Positions 11,596-23,559 of a DNA stretch of 64,000 nucleotides are shown here, piece after piece. Under the pieces are notes generated by a model that saw nothing but the letters and a program-made list of their open reading frames with translations, made no database searches and was not told the DNA's origin. Both the position numbers and the translations under genes were made by a program. The stretch's first letter is position 1. Each line of letters begins with the position of its first letter. Source of the stretch: Sipunculus nudus (taxonomy: Eukaryota > Annelida > Sipuncula > Golfingiida > Sipunculidae); assembly GCA_026874595.1 (NCBI GenBank), contig CM049307.1, positions 30,915,079 through 30,979,078 of the forward strand, in the 5' to 3' direction.

Positions 11596-12425
11596 ATATC
11601 ATTGGTGTCATTCCCCCCCCCCCCCCCCCAATACATACCATATCATAGCGAGTGTGGCATTTTCCTGTCAAATTTGGCATTGGCCTGGACCTTGATCATG
11701 GTATGTATCTTTCCTGATCCCAGGAGTGCCACCAAATCAATGGTCATTGTAATGTTAGCTAGAAAAGACACCTTAAATGACACTTTGTTGCAAAAACATG
11801 CCATATACTGGACAGTACTAGTGTTTTTTTCACAATTTAACTTGATCTCAATGCATGATATGAACCGTTCCTGGTCTAAGAATTATCATCAATGGAATGC
11901 GCAATCTATTTTTATATGGAAATGACCCTTTGAATTTGTTTCTATGTCAAGTTCTTGCAAAAGCATGCCATATCATGGCGATTATTGTTTTCTTTGTTTG
12001 ACCTTGACCTTGATGCATGGTATGTACCTTTCCTGGCCATAGAAATACAACTTTTTTAATGCATGAGCATTACCAAGTTAATTGGAAATGACATCTAAAA
12101 TGCATTTCTATGTTATTTTTTTGCTCAATCATATCATCTCATGGCAATTGTTGCTTTTTCCTTTCCAGGTTTGACATTGACCTTAACCTTACAACATAAT
12201 ATGTACCTTTTATTACCTCAAATGAATTCATAACCTAATGTCAAATGGAAATAAGTTTGGCTTATTTTTTTCTGCCAAAATGACCTCAATCTTAATGCAT
12301 GGTATGTACTTTTTAAAACCTCAGAAGTGTCGCCAAATGAACGGCCATCCTAATATTAGTTGAAATGACAACTGAAATGTGTTCCTATGTCACTTAGTAT
12401 GGAATTATGGCCATTTAAATATTTC
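11596..12425 (-). repeat. Array of ~170-bp tandem repeats, reverse orientation
   Basis: Units show CATGCCATATxxTGGxxxTTxTTGTTTTxxC, then TTGACCTTGACCTTGATGCATGGTATG, TACCTTTCCTGG and CCAAATxAATGGxCAT (key phrases near 11791, 11957 and 12126). This is the reverse complement of the phrases in the 7.87-9.18 kb array. A C run lies at 11613-11629. The two arrays form a large, imperfect inverted pair around 9.2-11.6 kb. Confidence 0.6.
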
Positions 12426-12799
12426 ACCCCTTATAATGGATTTGAGGTGAAAAAGACACTTGCAAAGGGTGGAATCGGGTGGGGTTTTATTTGTGCACAA
12501 AGACACCACAAACGAATCTTTTTCAGGTGATAAACCTTTGATAACTTTTTGTCCAACCTCTAAAAAGATCGTTTTTTGCATAGACTGCTTGGCATGATGA
12601 CTCGGATCGTAAAATTGTTTAAAGAGGCTTAACCTTGAGGGCGGCTTAACTCTGAACAGGGCACACGTCGTAACCGTAAGGTACATCCTTATGTTCAAAC
12701 TTCACATGCTGAAAGTATTGGTTGGTCGTCTGTAGAAACCAAAAACTAGGTCACTTTAACCTATATGTTCCTAGTTTTGGCGCGAAAACTTATTTCATA

Positions 12800-13830
12800 G
12801 TATAAATGTTCCGTTTTCTCTGAATGGCTGGTTGGGTTGTCATGAAATTTGGAGACTATAATATCATGGGATACATAACCGCTGTAGAAGACTGGTTGCG
12901 CCATCAGCCTAAAAAAATACAGATTACAGTCATTTGTCTAAACTTCAGCAGGACACAAATTTTAAACACAAAGCTTAGGTTTTCAGACTTTACATGCTGG
13001 CAGGCCTGATAAGATCACTGTGATAAAACAAAATTATCGAGTCATTATTACATATATTCTCCGAGTTACAGAACGGAAATCCACGTTCAAGCCTGTCATA
13101 AACTTCTGTTAGTAAATATAAACTTTATTTATTTTACATGGATTGTACAACAAGTTATAATAACTAATACGAGGCACGCTCCATGGCATGGATAATGGAC
13201 TCGGTAGTCGGTAAGGGTGGAGGAAACCAGAGGACCCGGAGAAAACCACCGACCTTGGACGGGCCACTATAACCCACTCTCATAGCTACATCGGGAATCG
13301 AACCCGGGTCGCCAGCGGAGAAGGCCGAGCGTTTTACCGCTCAGCTGTCCAGTTCCCACTCAGCTGTCAAGGTCCAGTAAAAAGTCATCTGAACTTCTGT
13401 ATGACACAAATATTTACTGTAAGGCCTAGGAATTAATGCTGATAAATCCAAATTGGCCCTCTGTGGATTTCCATAATTAATTTACTGTGATATTCATTCT
13501 CCGAGTTAAGGAACAATACACGTCTTCGCACACATCAGAAACTCGCTTCCGAATTTGGAAAATTCATTTCAGAAGTCCGTTAAAAATGTCATATATATGC
13601 AGAAGATTAGATTTCTCAAGAACAGGTAATTGGATTTTCCTGACAGTCGGATTACTGATCTTGTAGAACTCTAACGGCTGCGGAAGACTGGTGGCACCAC
13701 CTACAAATTTTCTATTTTTGTGTGTATTTTTGAGGTTGACAGATTGCAGCCATATCTGTGTGTAATCAACAGGACACAATTTCAAACGTGACCAGCTCAC
13801 AAGTCCTGACAGATCCTCAAAGGAATTTGG
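12800..13830. repeat. Two-unit repeat family interrupted by a SINE
   Basis: Matching landmarks occur twice: GCTGTAGAAGACTGGTTGCGCCATCAGC (12881) versus GGCTGCGGAAGACTGGTGGCACCACC (13677), CAGGACACAAATTTTAAAC (12949) versus CAGGACACAATTTCAAACG (13771), and ATTCTCCGAGTTACAGAAC (13056) versus ATTCTCCGAGTTAAGGAAC (13496). The SINE at 13108-13360 splits one unit. The GGTGGCACCACC core is a variant of the palindrome found in the Helitron-like elements. No coding sequence is present. Confidence 0.5.
13108..13360 (-). mobile_element. tRNA-derived SINE
   Basis: Read on the minus strand, the head has RNA polymerase III promoter boxes of a tRNA: an A box with CAGCTGAGCGGTAAAACG (about 13333-13350) and a B box GGGTTCGATTCCC (13293-13305). 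A conserved body follows, including GGTTTTCTCCGGGTCCTC and GGTTTCCTCCACC, a phrase seen in many invertebrate tRNA-SINEs. The tail is AT-rich and ends near AAATAAATAAAG. The head no longer folds as a full functional tRNA that I can verify, so this is a retroposon and not a tRNA gene. It interrupts a two-unit repeat. Confidence 0.8.
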
Positions 13831-13858
13831 GAAAAAAGTACAGTGTCACCTTTTTTCA

Positions 13859-14079
13859 CAGGGGCGGATCCAGGATTTAGGAATTGGATTGGTCCAACCC
13901 AGGAAGACTATTAATGATAAAAACTAAAAAATGAGCCCCAAGTCCGGAAAAGTTGGGGGGGGGGGGCGGCAAAAACTGATCTGAAACCCGTAAAATGGTG
14001 GCGGCGGCTGAAAAAAGTTGGTGCGGGGGGAAAGGGGGCCCAGACCCCCTGGACCCTTTCTTTTCTGAAGCTGCTTCTG
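13859..14079 (+). mobile_element. CAG...CTG element copy 2 (hAT5-like MITE)
   Basis: It starts CAGGGGCGGATCCAGGATTT and ends GAAGCTGCTTCTG. The interior G-runs and the phrases GTCCAACCCAGGA and CCCCTGGACCC match copies 1 and 3. Flanks are TTTCA and CATCA, so the 5-bp duplication is imperfect here. About 221 bases, no frame of its own. Confidence 0.62.
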
Positions 14080-14223
14080 CATCAGTTACAGAGTCTCAGT
14101 ATGAAAAACACGTTTAAGCAAATCTAAACTTTAGACTTGTTATATCAGGGTCGTCAATATAGGGGGGATGTGGGGTATATCCCCCCGCCCACACTGTTTA
14201 GCAAGAGGGGATTATTACATTAA

Positions 14224-14262
14224 TCACCCCCCCCCCCCACACACACACACACACACGCACAC
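14224..14262 (+). repeat. Poly-C then CA dinucleotide run
   Basis: A C-run passes into CA repeats, interrupted once by a CG. It is a slippage tract in AT-rich DNA. Confidence 0.85.
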
Positions 14263-14517
14263 AATTCGGAGAACATTATTTATATATTGCAGTTAAAATA
14301 CAGTAATAAATAAAATTATAAACTTTAGTTTCAGTTATGAGTTTATTATATGAAACATTAAATCTAAACCTGGTTTAAAATTAACATAATACCTTATTTT
14401 CTAAAACCTTATACTTAATTGTAGTTTATTTGAACTGTGATTAACTATATATTTGAGAAGTGTCATACAGACACATATATTTGAAATATGTCATACAGAC
14501 GCTTAAAAGGTGAATTT

Positions 14518-14518
<1 letters not shown>

Positions 14519-14578
<60 letters not shown>
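14519..14578 (+). repeat. TA microsatellite
   Basis: About 30 perfect AT/TA units are followed by a short TG run and a C-run. A second TG run is at 14687-14700 and a G-run at 14742-14753. A tyrosine-isoleucine frame read through it is not a gene. Confidence 0.95.
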
Positions 14579-14582
<4 letters not shown>

Positions 14583-14934
14583 TGCGTGTGTGTGTGTCTG
14601 CGAGTCACCCCCCCCCCCCCACTCTGAAAGATAAATTTATGCCACTCGGTAATAGTAAAACTAATGCAAATGCCAGGATTTATCTGTGTGTGTGTGTGTG
14701 TTGAGAGGGCATGTTAAAATGTTTGAGCGTGTTTGTGTGTCCGGGGGGGGGGGGTATATACATAAATACATATAGCTTATGAATGAAGTACAGATTATGA
14801 TCGTGTAACTGGAGCTGTGTGTTGCCGTGTATGTGTGTTTGATATCATGTATCAATGTACTTCTACAGCTTGTATTAAATAAATATAGCTTGAGTGGTGA
14901 AGCTGTAAAGGGCACCGTGACAGTTTGCACGTAA

Positions 14935-17900
14935 TATTGAAATCAGGCTTGGCAGGTAAATATATATTTCATGGTTAGCAAACTGAGTGTGCTGGATTGT
15001 AGTCAACTATTGCTTAATATCTTAAGGTGGATTGAGTGTTTCTGATCTTGTGTAGCATATATACAGAATTATCTAAATATGTCAGCAAAACCCACCTCTA
15101 TCATACGAGGGATATTAAGGTTGTTTAGCGATTTTAGCGATTTCTTTTACTAGAACAGTCCTCATCCCATTTGTCACACGTCATAAACACAGACGAGACA
15201 GCTGGCTTGGACAGCTCACTCACTGTAATATGATTGTCCTTACAACTGGAAGCTTTACACCTGGTCGGAAATTGTGTGAAAGGCTTATCATTATGATGCT
15301 CCTTACAACTTGATAAATTCCAGTAAATCTTTTATATCGCATTCTTGCAGGGGTCTTCTTGCCAAAGGACCCAATATGATAATTTTTTTGGTAATACTCT
15401 TTTACTTGTTATACATTTTTACGTGTTAGCATAACATGGTCTTGGGAGGGAGGCCCTATAGCTGTAAACTTGGTCAGGTATTACTAAAGAGGGTCAGAGA
15501 CCAATACTCGTCATTGAATAATAGATTTCCTGCATATTTTGCAATAACAATTGTACAGACTCTTTTAAGACATAAACTGTAACTAAATATTCAGTATCTA
15601 TGAAAATATAGGTAGGTACTCTCACGAAAGGTTATTTCGGCGCCTGTTCATAGCAAGGTATTCTGGGAAGGGTCTATTCTGAAGTTGTGGAAAGTCATGT
15701 TGACCGATGTGGGAAACCACCACTTGTTATGCAGTGTGTTTTGAGGTAATTTGCTTACACCCCCTGTTAATTTGTATATGATTCCCTTTTGGAATCCGGT
15801 CGAATCATATAGGAGCATCCCAACCCTTAAGATCTACCTTATTTACGCTGATGTCCGTGTTATAATGCAGACTTTGGACAATACTTAAAACACCTTGTTC
15901 TTTAGAATCGTAACACAGAGGGGTTAAATTTCACTGCCATTTGAATAAAATTTCCTAAAAAAGTTCTAATATTACAATTATATGACATCTTAATGCATTT
16001 TTACCTGTATCTTTATACTAATTTTTTTGTATGCTGCAAAAATACATCAATTGTGCCGGTTTCTCAAGAGTGAATTTTAGTATTTTTACTATTTCTCGTA
16101 TTTTTTGAGAATGCCAATTGTATCATTTGTGTATGCTTCTCGAAACGGTTCTGGTATTTCCCTCAAACTTTATATTTACATTTATTGTGGGTATAGTTTT
16201 ACCAGTTGAAAAGGACTGATTTATGGGATACATTTTATTTGTATTTTAAACTGACAAGATGCAGCAGTCATGTTTTTTTTTCTACAATATGGGTTCATTT
16301 GTTTCCCTGCATCTGGGTATATATTCAATATATTTAATATAAACAGATTGATTCAAGATTGATCATGCCACCATTCTTTTTTTTTTTTTATTAATTATGC
16401 ATATTCACTTTGAGTAGGATGCATAACATAAAAAAAGCATCTAATACCTCATGCATCGAAATATGGCATAATATTTTATCTTAAATGATTAAAACAATAT
16501 CTTATGACAACGTGGTGCTATCTGAAACTTCTTTTTTTTCCCCTTCTTTTTTTCATGTTTAATGTCCATTTTGAGACTGACATTTGTCAAGCCACGTCAC
16601 AAGATAAACTCATGTTAACTCCCAACAGAGACCATCAAGTAAATGTTTTTAACTATAGACCTTTGCTTTTATCGTCCTACATAGTCTAACAAAATTGGCA
16701 TGAAAGTTTTGAAGAAAAAAATTGATAAAAAGCGTCATGACCCATGGATCACTTGTTGTTTTTGCCTCGAGTATCGTGGGCATGCAGTTTCTTAATTGTC
16801 TTTCGGAGTCTGCTGTAATCCTACATTCAAAGTTTTGTTTTAATTACTGAATTAAAAAGAAAGGAATACCAAATGATTTATTTATTTTGAATTTAAGCAT
16901 CAATTTACAATTTGAATTGTTAATTTTTTTCAGGGCCAGGAAAATACATATATTTTCTGGATCAGAGAAAAAATTTAAAAGAAATTCCTTAATAAGCGTC
17001 TTTCCTTATAAGATGTTGCATTTAAATGACTTGTCAACCCCACCTGACGTGTAAACAGAATCGCAGGTATACCCTGAGAAAACCAACACATTGTTCAGTC
17101 ACTGATTGGCTTTTGATTAATTGATCTTTATTCCCCTTCACATAGAAAAAGTTCAGTACATGTTACAATAAACGATTAAAAAATCGAGAACACCCTTACA
17201 TTAACTTGTGTATATAACATACTTTTCATTAATTGTGATGACAATATTAATAACTGCATTCATATATATCCAGCATTTCCCATCCCTCTGACACATACTT
17301 TGTAGTGTCACAGCTTGTGGACATGAGCTCAGCCTCTGACACTTACTAGCTTGAAAATTTTGCATTAAAATCACAGTTAGCATAATATATGGTAAAGAAT
17401 AATTCAAGAGGGGTCGAAACAAAATCAAATCAGAATATGGATTCATATCATACTACTGTCACATGCATTCACATTTCAGATAGCCAACTAGGATAAAATT
17501 ACTCAAACCAAAAAGTTTTGTTTCATTTCCTCAAAACAGTATGTATCAAACGATTAGACCATCTGCAGAGGGATATTTCGCAGAAACTCACAGGAATAAA
17601 GCTATCAAATTTTGCACATATGTTTATGAACATGTAATATAAAACTTTCTTCCTTTTTAATATATTTTCACATAAAGCAGTTACAGGCCATTTTGAACAA
17701 CGAATCATTTGTTAGTTTGTAAAAAAAAAATTGTTAACATGTAGCAATGATGAATATAAAATTACAAACAAATCTGGAGATATGTTTATGTATTTTATGA
17801 TGTTGCTGTTATATGCATGCTTATACTGCCAGAGGTGAATTTTTCTAATATCTTCATAACTTTAAACATAGCAGATTTAATTAAGGATATTTTGAGGATT

Positions 17901-18190
17901 CCAAATGCATATATATCATTGGGTCTAAAAGTTATTTTATTATATATTTTAAAGTCAAACTGAACAAAGGTAGTTTGACGATACCAAGACCTTTGTCGTT
18001 CAAATCCGATCACACCGGCAGTTAATGTATGCATGGTTTCTTTTTAGGCGCCGCGCTGTGGTATCTTATTGAAGCAGTTGGAACTTGGCAGTTACGCCAT
18101 GAGTATATACATCAGTGAATATGACTGAACTAGGCTGATATGACTTTTACAAAACATGGGCGCACTTTGGTGATGGAGACAGGGGATGCA
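14935..18190. other. Intergenic, nothing recognised except one repeat end
   Basis: No coding-like block is seen. GTCATGACCCATGGATCACTTGTTG at about 16735 resembles the right end of the 33.6-34.26 kb element and may be a decayed copy of it. The remainder is AT-rich with only short frames. Confidence 0.5.
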
Positions 18191-18193
18191 TGC

Positions 18194-18226
18194 CCCCCCC
18201 CCCCCCCCACACACACGCACACATAT
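18194..18226 (+). repeat. Poly-C / CA-rich run
   Basis: A C homopolymer passes into CACACACGCACACA. Low complexity. Confidence 0.8.
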
Positions 18227-18756
18227 ACTTTTTCAACCAGGGGGTACAAACCATGTTGCCCCACTCCCATGTGTTTTGCTAGTTAAATGAATGTAGTTTT
18301 ATAATTAAATACAGGCTCTGACTGCAATTAGTAAAATATTCAAGTTGTTTAGTAAAAGTATGTCACAGTGTCGCAAATTTCTTCAAATATCAATGAAATG
18401 ATATTAATAAAATAGGAAACAGAAATGAGTGGATAAAATAGGAAAATGCAACTGGCCAAAATTGGCAACTGTTTTGTTTAGATTCATCCGATTTACAACT
18501 AATGACTTTTTAAATTCCTTAATGTTACATGAGAATAGTGTAGGCTTATTTGTAGTATATTTAATCAAGTGTATTCGTCAGTTAATGTGGGAATTAATAC
18601 AAACATTTTTATAATATATGTTGGCGGGTTGGGTCTGTCGGGGACTGCCCCAGGTTCCCATGACCGCTCGGTTAAGGACGGAGCTGTACAGTGGTCTGAA
18701 TGTGTCACCTGATATCCCTGGCCCTGCTAACAATACCCAACCCTCTCTCTGTCTCT

Positions 18757-18889
18757 CTAGGACACGTCCAACACCAGCCAGACCTCTACCCTTACGCTGA
18801 CCTCTGATCTGGTCTGCATCTGCATTGCTAGCACAGGCATCGCGCATGAAACAGCAAAAACGGCATTGTTTCTGCCTTCTAACGAAAAA
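18757..18889 (+). CDS. Candidate isolated exon, unknown product
   Basis: A strong acceptor precedes it: a branch-point-like TGCTAAC (about 18725-18731), a long CTCTCTGTCTCTCTAG tract ending at about 18760, then an open frame D-T-S-N-T-S-Q-T-S-T-L-T-L-T-S-D and on to ...L-P-S-N-E-K and TAA, with AATAAAAC immediately after. The 18602-18890 block is GC- and CpG-richer than its surroundings. It could be a short last exon or a decayed retrocopy. No family is recognised and no partner exon is identified. Edges are accurate to a few bases. Confidence 0.2.
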
Positions 18890-18999
18890 TAAAACTTTCT
18901 ATTGTGTAGTTAATCTAGCTTTAATTATTATATTAAATACATTTTGCTAAATCGATACACTTAATAACATTTATACACATGCAGGGCTCAAACCTGGAG

Positions 19000-19216
19000 C
19001 AGGGGCGGATCCAGGATTTAGGAAAAGGGGAGGGGGTGGGGGGTCCGACCCAGGAGGACTAATGAAAATCCTAAAAAAAAGGTCATCACGTCTGGAAAAG
19101 GGGGGGGGTTCAAGGCCGCAAAATTACGTCTAATACCCCTTAAAAAAGTTGCTTCGGGTGAAAAAGGGGGGGGGGTCCGGACCCCCTGGACCCCCCCCCC
19201 CCTGGATCCGCTTCTG
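19000..19216 (+). mobile_element. CAG...CTG element copy 3 (hAT5-like MITE)
   Basis: It starts CAGGGGCGGATCCAGGATTT and ends CCTGGATCCGCTTCTG, so the terminal inverted repeats pair over about 16 bases with a few mismatches. TGGAG abuts both ends (18995-18999 and 19217-19221), an exact 5-bp target duplication. About 217 bases, with internal G- and C-runs. A 5-bp duplication with CAG/CTG ends points to the hAT5 branch rather than classical 8-bp hATs. Confidence 0.75.
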
Positions 19217-19221
19217 TGGAG

Positions 19222-22150
19222 TTATATGAGGCTCGAAGATAATCTTATAATACTCATAGTATTATTTATCGTGCTTAATCGTGCAAACTGCGTCATAGGC
19301 CTAGAAAGTATTATTATTTTGGCCCCGTAAAAACAGGTTAGAGTGATATGAATGTCAGATTTGCAAAAAGCAGTATTCCGCGCGCTGCATGGTCGTTTGG
19401 GTTTTGCCAATTATAAGCCTCGTTAAAAACAACCACAGGGTTTACTTCCTTTTTTTACACAGCAGGTTAGATCTGCTCTGCCGGTATTAGATTTCCACAG
19501 GCTCACTCATAAGCAAAAATGTATTAAAAGGAGAATTAATCTTTATTTCACACCGTACAAACCCCTTTCCCTAGTATTATTTTCTTGTATTTAAACACTT
19601 TAGGACTGTTGTTATCTTTTAAAACACCTTGCGTTTGGTACCGCCTTCACAGCAGTTCATTATTCATTCTGTAGTTGTAATCAACACGCATCCCTGGTTA
19701 ATAGAGGACAGGTTGCAAACGCACTGGTCGCTCACGAATATAAAGGGTTTTCAAATGGCACTAGATGTCGCCACTGCTCGGCGAAAGGGAAGGCGCACGA
19801 ACAAAAAAAAAGTGGCCATGGGCCTATTTTCGATGAAACGTAAATGTATGTCCTATTTCAAGACCTATTATATGATTTTTAGTTTTGTCATTTCGTGAGT
19901 ATGTATAGCACGTCGCAGATGACCAATTCCAATGCAATACACTGGCATGGGCCCTTGAGTTCGTCCTTAATAATGCTTAAATATCCTTGACATGTTGAAA
20001 AAAAATCAAGTCACCTCACTGAACGGACAAGTGTTAATGTGGTTCGTCCGGCAAGGTATAATATCTGACTTTTTTTTAATTTTTAAATTAACACCAGCAT
20101 AACCAATACATCATGTTTTATTTTCAATGTATCAGAAAATATTGTTGTCTAATCTGGTACCTAAGTGCTACTATGTATATGATTGCTCTGATTACACGTT
20201 TGCCTGCTCAAAAAGGATTTTCAATGCATATATATTTACTTATTTGAAGATAACTGAATAATTTTTTAAAAGTATTTAAAAATGTATTAATTAAACTGTC
20301 AGATTATGTAATTTAAATAGCTTTGCTGATACACCTACTTTATAAAACAAGCAAGCATCAAGAAACTGTCTCTGTTAAGCCAAACAGAAAACCATCCACC
20401 ATCCCCAGAGAGCATACGTCACACAGGTCGAATTTGTGAAATTCTAACCGCCAATGATAGACGTAAAATGATTGAAATATAAACCACTCGCGCATGTTTT
20501 CGGCAATAGCGGAGAAAAGTTTCTCATTTTCTCTACTTTTGTTTAACCCAACTTTAATGTAAATTTAAAAGTGCATGTCCTCAGTATTATTTGACATTCA
20601 GAATTACTGACGGTCTTGTTTCACCATATATATCGCAACAGTATAGCATAGCGTTTAGCTTTTACAGGCATCTTGCAGATTGCGAATCAGCCATGCATGG
20701 TCATGTAACACTGATGACGGAGTTCCTGCCCTTCACTCCCCGGTCCCGTTAGGACGCTTTCATACAGGACGCAGTTCATCAGATCGGACATATCCCATTT
20801 AGAGGCAAATCTCTTGTAATCATTACGAAAGAATGTGACGGATGAAGGAATACTTACATGTTATTAACAGTGCAAAAAAGTCGTAATATATTTTAGGCGA
20901 CCACGTGTTATCAAATTTATTAAAATTGTTCTGTTTTATTTTCATTTAACATTAATAATTAAGCAAAATATGTTGTATTATAATGATGATGTAAACGCAG
21001 GGTGTCTAAAACATCACCTGGTAAAATGGTTTTCATGCATTTTTATCGTTGGCCAAATATGCAGATTTATTTCCAAATGCTCAACGAGTGTGACCCCAAG
21101 GCACACTAGCGCGTTGATACAGACACGTGACGTGACGATGTGACGATGTGCACCAGTCATTATACGTCATATTGCAAGGGCCAAGATTCTTGTATCCGTG
21201 GTTGATTAATTATTAAAGTATTAAACACCAAACGTGACTAACGCATAAAACTATTACTTTAACACTTAATTAAGGGTCGAGGGCCAGTTATCGCTCGTGA
21301 AACGATTTTTTCTGAACTTTTATGATTTTTTAGCGTTAGTGTGTTTTGGCTTTGCGTACGTCCTTGCAACTTATCGAAGAGCGCCCTCTAGATATGCTTG
21401 ATCATACGTGCACATATGACACATGCATACATATTCAAACAGCAGACATATCAGTTAGGTATTCCACAAATTTATTGCATGATTTAATTGAGTAGTAAAA
21501 TGATAAAAACAAATGTGAATGTTAGGAATTATTATTATTTATAAAGTACCGTACATAAAGGTTTTCTTTAGTGGAATACAAATATTCAAGGACAACTTTC
21601 AGAATGCTTATTCTTGTTTGGAAATTTCAAATGAAACGCTTTACATTTCGTACTTCGTTTTCATTCAAATTTGGCACACTGGACTAGGCCCTATTTCTTT
21701 AAACCATTGTGTTTGTGCACCATCTACTTCCTTAAAAATAAAACTGCAGTTTCACCGATAAACATAAAAATATAAATAATTATAATTGCTAGAGGTTGTA
21801 ACATGCAAGTATGACTCTTAACGTTTACTAAGGTAGGCCTTTGCAAACTTGGTGGGTACTAATTCACGTTGCGAATTTCGAGAAAAAGGGTGATTTTTTG
21901 TTTATATCGCAACAGAGGACCGTAAAATTAAAGGGGCAAAATTATCACCCTCTGGTATTTCAGCTATTGTTTATTCGGAAAAGGAAATACCAACAGAAGC
22001 TAAAGAAATTTTAAATAATCAAGGAAGGTTTATTTCATTATTGTTTTAAATTCTTATCTTAATTAATTATTTCTATTGATGTTTTATTTATATCTTTTTC
22101 ATTTATTCGCGGAGATATTATCTAATAACTTTTTCTTTGTTAAAATACTT
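19222..22150. other. Intergenic, nothing recognised
   Basis: AT-rich, but with noticeably more CpG than the DNA to the right of 22.8 kb. Scattered short frames only. It probably contains the upstream regulatory region of the gene beginning near 22.2 kb, but no site can be defended individually. Confidence 0.45.
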
Positions 22151-22158
22151 GCAAATGA

Positions 22159-22165
22159 TATATAA
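22159..22165 (+). promoter_or_regulatory. Possible TATA box
   Basis: TATATAA lies about 30 bases upstream of the point (around 22190) where GC- and CpG-rich sequence begins and runs into the putative first exon. Position fits a core promoter; a TATA hexamer in AT-rich DNA is weak evidence alone. Confidence 0.25.
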
Positions 22166-22189
22166 CTGCATACATGCAGCGTCGGTATC

Positions 22190-22583
22190 CAGGGCTGCAA
22201 AAGATCCTGATACGGTACCAAAGTTTAGAACGTCTCATTCCCAGCAGAAGGCAGCACCAGTCAAGTAATCGATGGTCCGCTCGGCTTGTTAAATATTAAC
22301 GCCTTGGAGGGAAAACAGAACCGGGCGGTGTCGATACGCCATCGAACCAAAAGCAGGGAGCTGAAATCAAAGTCACTGAAACAGGAATGCTCGATCAGTC
22401 GCTGATTGCTGAAGTAGCACCCCTCAGCGTGTGAAGTGGTATCGCCCTCAGTGTTTGGAGGCCATATTGAATATCCAAGCACAGTCTTGGAGAGGGTGGA
22501 CAGACTGGTGTTTGGAGACAGAAGCTGCAAGGCTGTTCTGCCGGTCAGAAGCAGCGCTCTCTCTGCTTCACTAGGCGCCATCG
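22190..22583 (+). other. Putative non-coding first exon (5' UTR)
   Basis: A GC-rich block of about 400 bases ends in GCGCCATCG followed by GTGAGT, a consensus donor (intron begins 22584). The next strong plus-strand acceptor with a coding start is at 25022, where the exon opens six bases before an ATG. Joining the two gives a 5' UTR exon, a 2.4-kb intron and the signal-peptide exon. CpG density drops sharply to the right, as expected at a mollusc promoter/gene-body border. The only ATG frame I see in it opens at 22386 and closes after 15 codons. The start coordinate is inferred. Confidence 0.45.
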
Positions 22584-22888
22584 GTGAGTCATTCGTTTTT
22601 AACATTGAAGCTGTTAAATATTCTCAGGGATTTATTTAACATCCGGCAAAGCACCGGTACTTTGTATGTGTGTGATATGCCGACAGCAGACGACAGGTAT
22701 GGATGATTGACAGGTCTCCTAGAAGTGACCGGGAAGACCCCGTTATGTAATATCCCGAAACCACCTCGCACCAACCGGGTCGTGGCTTCCACATGGCATT
22801 CTACTATAACAATTTTTATTCAACCATCTTCCCTTTTGAATTATTTTTATTTATTTCATTTTTTTAATTATTTACAGATAAATTGATA

Positions 22889-22889
22889 T

Positions 22890-22951
<62 letters not shown>
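22889..22951 (+). repeat. CT then TA compound microsatellite
   Basis: About 18 CT units are followed directly by about 12 TA units, in the first intron of the inferred gene. Confidence 0.95.
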
Positions 22952-23559
22952 TCCTAATCATTGTTTTAATGTTGGTCTGATATTATATGTAAATTGAATA
23001 TATAGGTGTCTTAATGTTTATATGCTTTTATGAAATGTGATTTGGAAACCAACTTTTTCTATTTGATTAATTTGTAAATATATTGGTTTTTTTATCAACT
23101 CAAATACAGATTTTCTGCAAAAGTGTACAACAAGTTATTGCAGTGACTTTAGGCCAGATTTTGTCCCTGAAAGTGCCTTTCTTTGTCAATAAACCATATG
23201 CCAAAGCACATCAGGACAGCTGGGAGCTGAGCAGTTTCTATGGTAATAGCACATTTCTGGTTTTATATGCAGTATTGTTTGAATACTATATTTGGGCATA
23301 GAACTAGGCCTATATGTATTGATTTCATGTGTAGTTTCAATGTTGAACAAAATGGTATAGATACCACAACCAGCAAGATTTTATAAAGCAGTATATACCC
23401 ATGATCAATTTATTGCAAAATATTAATTTACATTAATTATAAATTTGAAATAATGCCACATTATTCCCTTATTCATTTATCATTTTATACTTCACTGCTG
23501 TGGTCTCACAGTAACAATGAATCTTTTAATATTACTTAATTTATTATAATTATTAGGCA

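Noticed and set aside
13290-13360. tRNA gene on the minus strand
   Set aside because: A and B boxes are present but the sequence continues into a SINE body and tail, and a full cloverleaf could not be confirmed.
14510-14930. Frames through TA/TG/CA runs
   Set aside because: Low-complexity dinucleotide translation only.
22261-22605. 114-codon minus-strand frame opposite the putative first exon
   Set aside because: It overlaps the GC-rich exon antisense; no motif is recognised, and the plus-strand donor explains the block better.
23105-23240. Possible exon (acceptor CAAATACAG, donor ATG/GTAATA) between the first two exons
   Set aside because: The donor is weak, the first two exons already join well, and nothing in the product is recognisable.
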